6,891 nucleotides of DNA, from contig JBDSOJ010000184.1 in NCBI GenBank assembly GCA_039914895.1, forward strand, positions 1 to 6,891, given 5' to 3'. Each line of letters opens with the position of its first letter. The stretch's first letter is position 1. A program made the translations under genes and the position numbers. The notes beneath the pieces are model-generated. The model did not search any database and was not told the origin of the DNA. It worked only from the letters and a program-made list of their open reading frames with translations. The stretch is from Gaiellasilicea sp039914895. GTDB lineage: Bacteria; Actinomycetota; Thermoleophilia; Gaiellales; Gaiellaceae. This document shows positions 1 through 5,798 of the stretch, in pieces.

Positions 1-120
1 GAGCCGCAGCGTTCGACGAACGTCGAAAGTGTTGTTTCAACACAATCTCCCCTCGAGGCGCGCGTCGCCAGGCTCGAGGAACAGGTCGCCGCGCTCCAGC
101 AGACACTCGCCGAGCGATGA
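1..120 (+). CDS. C-terminal tail of a coiled-coil-ending protein, 5' end outside window (possibly YceH/DUF480 family)
   Basis: Reading frame 1 is open from the left edge to a TGA at 118-120 and gives 39 residues. The first 17 are polar and low in complexity. The last 22 or so form a heptad-like helix (LEARVARLEEQ followed by VAALQQTLAER) typical of a terminal coiled coil. YceH/DUF480 winged-helix proteins of actinobacteria and proteobacteria commonly end with this kind of helix after a variable linker, so that family is my best guess. The identification rests only on the tail, and many unrelated proteins end similarly. The stop overlaps the next gene's start (ATGA), which argues that this is the real end of an upstream gene translated together with it. 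Confidence 0.5.
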   Translation, partial: EPQRSTNVESVVSTQSPLEARVARLEEQVAALQQTLAER

Positions 121-434
121 TCGTCGCCGACCCCTGGTACGACTACTTTGCACTTCCGATCGCGCCGTTTGTCCTCATTCTCCAGCTTGGCGCCCTGTTT
201 CCGCCACGATGGTGGGCACGCATCGGCGGAGCGCTCGCCTGTGCCGGGGCAATCCAATGGATGGAGTGGTTCGTCTCGAACAGCCACCTCGAACCCGACG
301 AACGGGCGAACATCGGCGCCGGGATCATGCTGTTTTGGAGCGTGCTCTCTCTGATGCGCCTCGGCGCGGCTGCGCTCGGCGAGGTCGCGCGTGTGATCGT
401 CCGGCAGGCTGGGCTCTTACAGGACAGGTCGTGA
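117..434 (+). CDS. Small three-helix integral membrane protein, function unknown
   Basis: This 105-residue protein starts at an ATG whose last bases form the stop of the preceding gene (ATGA), the usual sign of translational coupling; no good Shine-Dalgarno sequence precedes it. Three hydrophobic segments are visible, at about residues 8-28 (FALPIAPFVLILQLGALF), 34-52 and 65-85. The intervening stretches carry charged and aromatic residues (PPRWWAR, WMEWF, EPDERAN). The C-terminal 20 residues are more basic and could lie on the cytoplasmic face. There is no signal peptide and no catalytic motif. I do not recognise a named family. The opposite-strand and other-frame reading frames here have arginine-rich, low-complexity translations, whereas this frame looks like a real membrane protein. 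Its stop overlaps the next start (GTGA), so it sits in the middle of a coupled chain with the SnoaL-like gene. Confidence 0.72.
   Translation: MIVADPWYDYFALPIAPFVLILQLGALFPPRWWARIGGALACAGAIQWMEWFVSNSHLEPDERANIGAGIMLFWSVLSLMRLGAAALGEVARVIVRQAGLLQDRS
421..428 (+). promoter_or_regulatory. Shine-Dalgarno-like site for the GTG start at 431
   Basis: The sequence AGGACAGG lies inside the last codons of the membrane-protein gene. Its AGGA core (421-424) is six bases before the GTG at 431. This supports choosing GTG 431, which overlaps the upstream stop as GTGA, over the long open extension further upstream in the same frame. Confidence 0.5.
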
Positions 435-832
435 CGAGCCGAGTCGACGCGGTGCGGGCTCCCCACTCGCCGGCTGACGGAACCCTCGCTAGCGACCTCC
501 TTTTCGCGCAGCTCGGGGACGACGTCGAGTGGCAGGTGGCGGGCTCGCTCGAGCGGCTCCCGCGGGCCGGCATCGTCCACGGCCCCGAGGGTGTCCGCGG
601 CTGGCTGGCGACGCTGAACGAGCACATGGACTACGACCGCTTCGAGCTGGTCGACATCTACGGAGACGGGAACACGGTCGTGGAGATCGTGCAGGCCTCC
701 GGACGGGCCGCGGCATCGGGACGCCCGTTCGCAAGCGAGATCGTCCGGATCTGGACATTCCGCGACGGCAGGGCTGTTCTCGTCCGCAGCTACTACGACA
801 CGGCAGCCTACGAACGCGCGTTTCTTGCCTAG
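431..832 (+). CDS. SnoaL/NTF2-like fold protein
   Basis: This 133-residue protein has the features of the SnoaL-like superfamily, a cone-shaped alpha+beta fold used by polyketide cyclases, ketosteroid-isomerase relatives and many small binding proteins. A first helix (about residues 4-28) leads into the family signature GDDVEWQVAGS (29-39). The strands carry VVEIVQASGR and SEIVRIWTF, and the closing hairpin is FRDGRAVLVRSYYDTAAY (110-127), where the DGR turn and the Y-x-D near the end are typical. The length matches the family. The frame stays open far upstream, but that part is arginine-rich shadow of the membrane-protein gene; GTG 431 with its ribosome site gives the normal family length. 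The N-terminal helix is unusually proline- and glycine-containing (RAPHSPADG). The substrate cannot be told. Cytoplasmic, and probably co-translated with the gene before it. Confidence 0.82.
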   Translation: MTSRVDAVRAPHSPADGTLASDLLFAQLGDDVEWQVAGSLERLPRAGIVHGPEGVRGWLATLNEHMDYDRFELVDIYGDGNTVVEIVQASGRAAASGRPFASEIVRIWTFRDGRAVLVRSYYDTAAYERAFLA

Positions 833-849
833 GGCGCTACCGTGCCCGC

Positions 850-1854
850 GTGAATCCACTCGACGAGATCCGCGGCACGATCAAGAGTCTCGGCGACCAA
901 CTGCGGCGGACAGCACGACCGGGGGTGGAGGAGTTCCTCTCCGAGCGGTTCGGCGCACGCACGGACTCGCGGCCGCTGCCCGTGCTCCAGGCCGAGCTCG
1001 ACGGGCTCGTCGGCCTCGAGACGGTCAAGGAGCAGGTGCACGCGCTGCTCGCGTTCCTGCAGGTGCAGGCGCGGCGGAAGGAGCACGACCTGCCCGAGGC
1101 GGCGACGAGCCAGCACCTCGTCTTCCTCGGCAACCCGGGCACCGGCAAGACGACTGTCGCCCGTCTGCTGGCAGAGATGTACGGCGCCATGGGGCTGCTC
1201 GAGAAGGGCCATCTCGTCGAGGTCGACCGCGCCTCGCTCGTCGGCCAGTACGTCGGCCAGACGGCGATCAAGACCGACCGCGCGATCCGGCGCGCGCTCG
1301 ACGGCGTCCTCTTCATCGACGAGGCGTACGCGCTCACGCCCGGCGGTGGCGACGGCCGCCACGACTTCGGCGCCGAGGCGGTCGAGACGATCCTGAAGCG
1401 GATGGAGGACCATCGCCACCGACTCGTCGTCATCGTCGCCGGCTACCCGCGGCTGATGCGGGCCTTCCTCGACTCGAATCCCGGCCTGCGCTCCCGTTTC
1501 GCGCGTGAGATCTCGTTTCCCGACTACTCAACCGACGATCTGCTCGAGATCACGCGCGGCCTGGCGACCGAGCATGAGTACGAACTCGGCCCGGGCGCCG
1601 AGGGCGTCCTCGAACGGATCTTCGCCGGCGCTGCCCGCGGCGAGGGCTTCGGCAACGCCCGTTACGCGCGGACGATCTTCGAGCAGGCGCTGAACCGGCA
1701 GGCGCTGAGGCTCGCCCGGATGGAAGGGCAGGCGCTCGAGGAGCTCGGCCGCGACGAGGTGACGACGCTCGAGGCGGACGACCTGCTCGAGGCGGCTCGC
1801 CTGCTGGGCGAAAACGCGGACGCGCCGCCGAAGCGCCGCCGCTGGCTCGGTTGA
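850..1854 (+). CDS. CbxX/CfqX (CbbX, SpoVK) family AAA+ ATPase
   Basis: This 334-residue AAA+ remodelling ATPase shows a Walker A motif GNPGTGKTT (residues 94-102), a pore-loop stretch LVGQYVGQT around Tyr134, a Walker B motif FIDEA (Asp157, Glu158), a sensor-1 region VIVAGYP (to Pro200), the arginine-finger region NPGLRSRF (210-217), and a sensor-2 motif FGNAR with Arg271 in the lid. All key residues are intact. Relatives include CbbX, the activase of red-type RuBisCO, SpoVK, and the AAA half of EccA from type VII secretion. The N-terminal part before the AAA module is only about 55 residues, so EccA's TPR domain is absent. The start is GTG 850, 17 bp after the SnoaL-like stop; a longer in-frame extension to 529 is arginine-rich shadow. 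Only a weak AGGG (831-834) precedes the start. The ring presumably threads or remodels a client protein using ATP, but the client is not in view and no RuBisCO gene is present. Its C-terminus is basic (PPKRRRWLG). Confidence 0.93.
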   Translation: MNPLDEIRGTIKSLGDQLRRTARPGVEEFLSERFGARTDSRPLPVLQAELDGLVGLETVKEQVHALLAFLQVQARRKEHDLPEAATSQHLVFLGNPGTGKTTVARLLAEMYGAMGLLEKGHLVEVDRASLVGQYVGQTAIKTDRAIRRALDGVLFIDEAYALTPGGGDGRHDFGAEAVETILKRMEDHRHRLVVIVAGYPRLMRAFLDSNPGLRSRFAREISFPDYSTDDLLEITRGLATEHEYELGPGAEGVLERIFAGAARGEGFGNARYARTIFEQALNRQALRLARMEGQALEELGRDEVTTLEADDLLEAARLLGENADAPPKRRRWLG

Positions 1855-1864
1855 CGCCGCCCGC

Positions 1865-4800
1865 CTAGTTTCGCGTGCAGGGGCCGAGCTGCCGGACGCG
1901 CCGGATGTCCTGCCAGGCAACGCCCTGCGAGAGCAACCCGAACCGGGCGAGGGCGAGGGGAAGTCCCGTCCGGGCGCGCATCTCGGCCGAGTGGATCCAG
2001 AAGCCGACGAACGCCTCGACGTTCGCGTGGGGGTTGAGCCGGCGCAGGTCCCAGAAGAGCCTCCCCGTCTGCGACTGCTGGTCGACGACGACCCTGTCGG
2101 CGACGCTCCACCAGAGCTGGAGCGGCACACAGGCGGCCGCAATCGCACGCGTGTGCGTGATCGGGCTGCGAGCAGCGTAGGCGCCCGGATAGCGCCCCGG
2201 GCCGCCCCCGATCTCGCGGCGCGCCAGCTTCCGCAGGCTGGAGCCGAACCGGCTACCGAGCAAGGTGCGGCACTTGTTCTTGCACTGCAGCCGGTCGAAA
2301 TTGCGGTACTGGAGCGCGAGATCGGTGACGGAGGAGAAGGCCGCCGCGCCGGCGAGCAGCTTCGGGTGGCGCGCAAGCAGGAGGAGCGTCTCCTGGCCGC
2401 CCATGCTGCCGCCGAACGCATAGATCCTGCTTCGGTCGATCCGCAACCAGGGAAGCGTCGTCCGCAGGATCTCGGGCATCCTCGCGAGGTCCGCGACCTG
2501 GCCGGCGTAGCCCCATGAGTGGCCGGCGATGCGCCGCCCGCGCGCGTCGGGGTTGATCACGGCGAAGGGGCCGCGGCCGGGCAGGTTGCCCCAGAGGTAC
2601 GAGTTCGCGCGCCCGTTCAGGCCTCTGCCGTGCGGCGAGATGATCAGCGGCAGCGGCGGGTTGGCGGCGGGGCCGTACCACGAGGGCAGCACCACGTAGG
2701 CGGAGCTCGGCCGGCCGTCGTGGGCGATGTAGCGGACGCGCAACCGCTTGACCGAGGTCACTCTCAGCGAGGACGGCGGCCGGCGGCTGCCGTAGCGAAC
2801 GACCACCTGTAGTTGGTTGCCGAGTCCGGTGAGATCGATCGTCTCGCCCAGGTTGCCGCCCGGTGGGAGGACGAGCGGCTCGCCGTTGACGGTGACGGAT
2901 TCGACGCGCTGCCCGCGGGGCAGCCGCACGCGCAGCTCGAGCGACTTCGGCGCGGTCCGCGTCGGCGCCTCCACGGTCGCCAGGATCGCGTCGGTGCGCG
3001 CCTCGAGCGAGTACGAGACGGGGCCGAAGCTCGTCGGCGCCCGCCGCACGACGATCCGGCGGCCGGCGCGGAGCCACGGCCGAGGTGTTGCGAACGCGAG
3101 CTCGAGCCCGACGGGGGCTCCCTCGGGGTCGCGGGTCTCGTGCACGAGCAGCGACCTGAGCGTCTCGAGAAACGCGGCGTTGCTCGCTCCGTTCGGCGGC
3201 AGGTACATCGAACGGTAGTGGTCGCCGGCGAGCGGGGCGACGCTGGCCGCCTCTCCCGAGACGAACGTGTCCGGCGTCATCGCCACCGCCAGCGAGCCGT
3301 AGAGGCTGAGCACGAGCTGATCGGCGACGTCGTTGTCGGCGAGGAAGCGCGCGACGTTGATCCCGTAGACCTGGTCGGTGCCGGAGACGGGGTAAACCGG
3401 TCGGGGGTAGAGCGCGTAGGCGCCGGCACGGACGACGCCGAGGAGACGCGAGCCGTGGCGGAGCAGGTAACGGAGGATCCCCGTCGCTTCCGGGCTTCCC
3501 GGTGCGAAGAGGCCCGAGGCGAGCGCGTACGGCATGACGAGGTTCCAGTAGCTACCGAGCCGTGCCTCGGTTAGCGAGCTGTACGGGCGCTCGCCGTCGA
3601 GGAGGCGCGCGGGAACGAACAGCGACGTGTCGCCGAGCCGGCGCTGCGACGAGGCGACCGCGCGCCGGAGGCCGGCCTCGAGCCTGGTAGCAAGCGCTTC
3701 GCAGCGGCGGGCGAGATCGGCTTGTTTCGTCTCCGCCCAGGCGCGGCCCATCGCACGAAGGCCCTGCCACACCGTCGCCTGCGAGTGCAGTCCGAGCACG
3801 TCCTCGGGGATGTCGGAGGAGTAGCGCTCGCGCCCGAGGAGGCCCGTACCGCTCGCGCCGATCTGCTTCCCAAGCTCCTCGACGTAGCGCGCCAGGGTCG
3901 GAGTCGCCCCGTCGACGTAGGCGCGGTCGCGCGTGAGGCGGTAGTGCAGCGCCGAGCCGATCAGCCGCTGGCCCATCTTCCAGTTCGGATATGGCGTGTC
4001 CTTGCGCGTCAGGGAGGTCTGCAAGATCGAGCGCGCGACGCCCGGATAGCCCAGCTCGCCCATCACCTCGGAGACATCAACGCCTTCCGGGAAAGAGAAC
4101 TGCTCGTACGGGTTGCCGATGCTGTAGCGCCAGGTCAGGTTCAGGTTCTGGATCAGCACGCTCCGGTAGGCATCGTTGACGCGCTGCTCCGGCACGACGA
4201 TCTGGGTGCCCTCCTGCAGGCGCGAGCTCCAGTACGCGCGAACGGCGCGGCGGGCGCGGTCATAGCGCTCGGCGTCGACCTTCAGGGTGCGCCGTCCGGG
4301 GTAGTTGATCCAGGCGAGATAGACGGTCTTCCTCGTGCCGCGCTTGATCGTGTACGTGAGCTGCGAGCGCTTGACTGTGCCGCCCGGGGTGAACGCGAGC
4401 ACCTTCTGGAGCGCCTTCAGCGAAGGCTTTAGCCGCAGCTTCGTGGTCTTTGCAGTAGCGCTTCGCGCGTCGACGTCGAGCCGGATGAAGCTGACAAGGG
4501 AGCCCGTCTCGGAGGTCTGCGCCGCGAACGACTCCTGGCGGTAGCTGACGCGGGCCGAGTCGGTGTAGGTCGTGCTCATGATCGGCTGAAAGCCGTCCGC
4601 GAGGCGCGCCTGTCCTAGGCGGGCGAGGCAGGAGCCGTAGCGCTCGCCGCCCTTGGCGCCGACGAGGATCGTCAGCCGCCGCCCGCCGACGCGCTCGGCG
4701 ATCACCTGGCTCCCGTCGGCGACGTGCAGCGCAATCGATCCCGACCCCCGAGCCCCGAGCGGCTGGCCGAACGGGAGGTAGTAGACGCCCGACTCGGTGA

Positions 4801-5083
4801 GCGCCTTCTTGCCAGGCGCACGTGCGTAGAGGATCGGCGGCAGGAAGCGGCGGGCGGCCTCGTAGCTCGGCCCGTCCGGCGCGCTGAGGAGCGAGTTCCC
4901 CCAGACATCGTGCTGCGTCCGCAGCGCTCGCTCGACGCGGCTCGTGTGGCCGGCGGTCGCGCGCGGCGGCGCACAAGCGGCGGTCTTCGTCGGCGCGGGC
5001 GTGGCCTGGCCGCCCGCGATCCCTGCGGCGGCCGCGACCGCAGCGATCATGAGCACCGCAGCGATCATGAGCACCGCGCGCAC
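1865..5083 (-). CDS. Exported fusion protein: six-hairpin glycosidase-like region plus C-terminal alpha/beta-hydrolase (S9/esterase type)
   Basis: This 1072-residue protein begins with a hydrophobic signal sequence (about residues 3-25) that has only Arg2 as an n-region charge. A beta-rich domain follows (about 45-290; YYLPFGQPLG, RQESFAAQT, LVSFIRLDV). Next is an alpha-helical region (about 295-650) resembling (alpha/alpha)6 six-hairpin glycosidases, with FSFPEGVDVSEVMGELGYPG (Glu333, Asp336) and LHSQATVWQGLRAMGRAW. A beta-sandwich follows (about 655-765; PRPWL around Trp670, APTSFGPVSY, VTVNGEPL). From about residue 775 there is a complete alpha/beta-hydrolase: oxyanion loop SPHGRG (His818), nucleophile elbow GGSMGG (Ser893), Asp996 in SVADRVV and His1031 in FWIHSAEM, spaced as in prolyl-oligopeptidase-type peptidases and feruloyl esterases. 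Cys934, Cys938, Cys985 and Cys1069 could form disulfides outside the cell. The start is GTG 5083 without a clear ribosome site; ATG at 5068 or 5050 are alternatives. The hydrolase call is strong. The glycosidase call rests on fold-style similarity and its catalytic acid is not proven. Confidence 0.85.
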   Translation of the reverse strand: MRAVLMIAAVLMIAAVAAAAGIAGGQATPAPTKTAACAPPRATAGHTSRVERALRTQHDVWGNSLLSAPDGPSYEAARRFLPPILYARAPGKKALTESGVYYLPFGQPLGARGSGSIALHVADGSQVIAERVGGRRLTILVGAKGGERYGSCLARLGQARLADGFQPIMSTTYTDSARVSYRQESFAAQTSETGSLVSFIRLDVDARSATAKTTKLRLKPSLKALQKVLAFTPGGTVKRSQLTYTIKRGTRKTVYLAWINYPGRRTLKVDAERYDRARRAVRAYWSSRLQEGTQIVVPEQRVNDAYRSVLIQNLNLTWRYSIGNPYEQFSFPEGVDVSEVMGELGYPGVARSILQTSLTRKDTPYPNWKMGQRLIGSALHYRLTRDRAYVDGATPTLARYVEELGKQIGASGTGLLGRERYSSDIPEDVLGLHSQATVWQGLRAMGRAWAETKQADLARRCEALATRLEAGLRRAVASSQRRLGDTSLFVPARLLDGERPYSSLTEARLGSYWNLVMPYALASGLFAPGSPEATGILRYLLRHGSRLLGVVRAGAYALYPRPVYPVSGTDQVYGINVARFLADNDVADQLVLSLYGSLAVAMTPDTFVSGEAASVAPLAGDHYRSMYLPPNGASNAAFLETLRSLLVHETRDPEGAPVGLELAFATPRPWLRAGRRIVVRRAPTSFGPVSYSLEARTDAILATVEAPTRTAPKSLELRVRLPRGQRVESVTVNGEPLVLPPGGNLGETIDLTGLGNQLQVVVRYGSRRPPSSLRVTSVKRLRVRYIAHDGRPSSAYVVLPSWYGPAANPPLPLIISPHGRGLNGRANSYLWGNLPGRGPFAVINPDARGRRIAGHSWGYAGQVADLARMPEILRTTLPWLRIDRSRIYAFGGSMGGQETLLLLARHPKLLAGAAAFSSVTDLALQYRNFDRLQCKNKCRTLLGSRFGSSLRKLARREIGGGPGRYPGAYAARSPITHTRAIAAACVPLQLWWSVADRVVVDQQSQTGRLFWDLRRLNPHANVEAFVGFWIHSAEMRARTGLPLALARFGLLSQGVAWQDIRRVRQLGPCTRN
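5041..5076 (-). repeat. Perfect tandem duplication of 18 bp within the signal-peptide coding region
   Basis: Two head-to-tail copies of CAGCGATCATGAGCACCG (plus strand) occupy 5041-5058 and 5059-5076. Four more matching bases (ACCG) lie just before the first copy, so the repetition covers about 40 bp. On the coding strand the unit is in frame and encodes the six-residue block VLMIAA twice (residues 4-9 and 10-15), lengthening the hydrophobic core of the signal peptide. Each copy also carries an in-frame ATG that could act as an alternative start. A slipped-strand duplication is the simplest origin. Confidence 0.9.
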
Positions 5084-5135
5084 AGGCGGATTGATACCGG
5101 CAATCGATGAGTTTCGGCGTCGCGGCCGTCTAGAG

Positions 5136-5145
5136 CGTGATCACG
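5136..5145. other. 10-bp perfect palindrome CGTGATCACG across the end of the 215-residue gene
   Basis: The inverted repeat CGTGA/TCACG is centred at 5140/5141 and overlaps the TGA stop (5141-5143) of the minus-strand gene ending there. It stands at the head of the 57-bp gap before the GTG start of the large hydrolase. It could be a small operator half-site pair, but ten bases can arise by chance, it has no U-tract to act as a terminator, and I see no clear -10/-35 promoter in the gap. Confidence 0.25.
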
Positions 5146-5788
5146 AAACCGGGCTGGTAGCCCAAGGATCTCCAACGCTCGATCGGACTGCGGCCTGCCC
5201 AGGTTCCAGAACGAGAACCTCGACAAGCGACGGGTCGCGATCGAGGGCGTGGAAGAGATGAACGGGCTGTAGGTCGGTCACGCCTTGCTCGTCCAGCAGA
5301 ACCCACTCCGCCTCGTGGTCGCGCCGAACACGTCGTACGGGCGCGGTCTCCTCGAGAACCCTCGGCGAGACGAGGGCCTGGATCCCGAGCAGCCAGTGCT
5401 CCATCCACCGCGCTCGCCGATCCTGCGCCATCACGTGGTCGACGACAAACCAGATGTACGCGATGTCCTCGTGCGCGAGCGCCTCGCCGCGGCTGAGATC
5501 AGGACCTCCCTGCGGGACATCCTCGAAGGGCGTGTCGACAAGACCCATTCCGACACCGGAGTCGTCATCGACGACCCGCACTTCAATGTGGAAAGTGCCG
5601 CCGCCGGGGTTGTCGACGCCGATTCCGATCGTCATGTACCCGACAAGATCCTCGTGCCCGGCAGTCCAGCCCAGCGCGTAGGAGGCCAACTCCCCACGGT
5701 CGGACTCGGACTCGCCGAACGCACGCCGCTCCAGATTCCCGCAGTGCGGACAACGTCGCTCAACCAGACGACCTTCGTCGATCCGCAT
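5141..5788 (-). CDS. Uncharacterised protein with an N-terminal CPxCG knuckle
   Basis: This 215-residue cytoplasmic-looking protein has no signal peptide or membrane segment. It opens with RRCPHCGN (Cys13, Cys16), half of a zinc-ribbon; no other cysteine exists in the chain, so a metal would need histidines, an acidic residue or a second subunit to complete its ligands. Residues about 35-75 hold a beta-rich stretch (ALGWTAGHED, MTIGIGVDNPGGG, FHIEVRVVDD). Residues about 97-135 (RGEALAHEDIAYIWFVVDHVMAQDRRARWM) resemble a conserved segment I associate with hypothetical actinobacterial proteins that also begin with CPHCG. The last third (WVLLDEQGVTDLQPVHLFHALDRDPSL) looks like a separate small domain. 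It starts at ATG 5788, 10 bp after the sufD stop, with only a weak AGG upstream, so it is probably co-transcribed with sufD. Function unknown. Confidence 0.7.
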   Translation of the reverse strand: MRIDEGRLVERRCPHCGNLERRAFGESESDRGELASYALGWTAGHEDLVGYMTIGIGVDNPGGGTFHIEVRVVDDDSGVGMGLVDTPFEDVPQGGPDLSRGEALAHEDIAYIWFVVDHVMAQDRRARWMEHWLLGIQALVSPRVLEETAPVRRVRRDHEAEWVLLDEQGVTDLQPVHLFHALDRDPSLVEVLVLEPGQAAVRSSVGDPWATSPVS

Positions 5789-5798
5789 CCGAAGGGAC

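Noticed and set aside
29..430. Long upstream extension of the SnoaL-like frame (would give 267 residues)
   Set aside because: The extension is arginine- and proline-rich, overlaps the more protein-like membrane gene in another frame, and GTG 431 gives normal family length with a ribosome-binding-like site.
529..849. Upstream extension of the AAA+ ATPase frame (would give 441 residues)
   Set aside because: The extra 107 residues are arginine-rich shadow of the SnoaL-like gene; GTG 850 gives a family-typical length.
850..1854. Naming the AAA+ gene cbbX (RuBisCO activase)
   Set aside because: The family is clear, but no RuBisCO gene is in the window and the family has other clients, so the specific name is not justified.
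1528..2421. A 297-residue minus-strand open frame spanning both convergent genes
   Set aside because: Its translation is a serine/arginine/alanine-rich low-complexity product of GC-rich DNA and it overlaps well-supported genes on both sides.
2813..3574. A 253-residue plus-strand open frame antisense to the large hydrolase
   Set aside because: It is rich in R, E, D and G with no motif, and lies opposite conserved domain sequence; a typical high-GC antisense shadow.
4972..4983. Lipobox reading of TAAC at residues 34-37 of the large exported protein
   Set aside because: The cysteine is about 12 residues beyond the hydrophobic core and the -3 residue is Thr, so a lipoprotein signal is less likely than ordinary signal-peptidase cleavage near residue 27.
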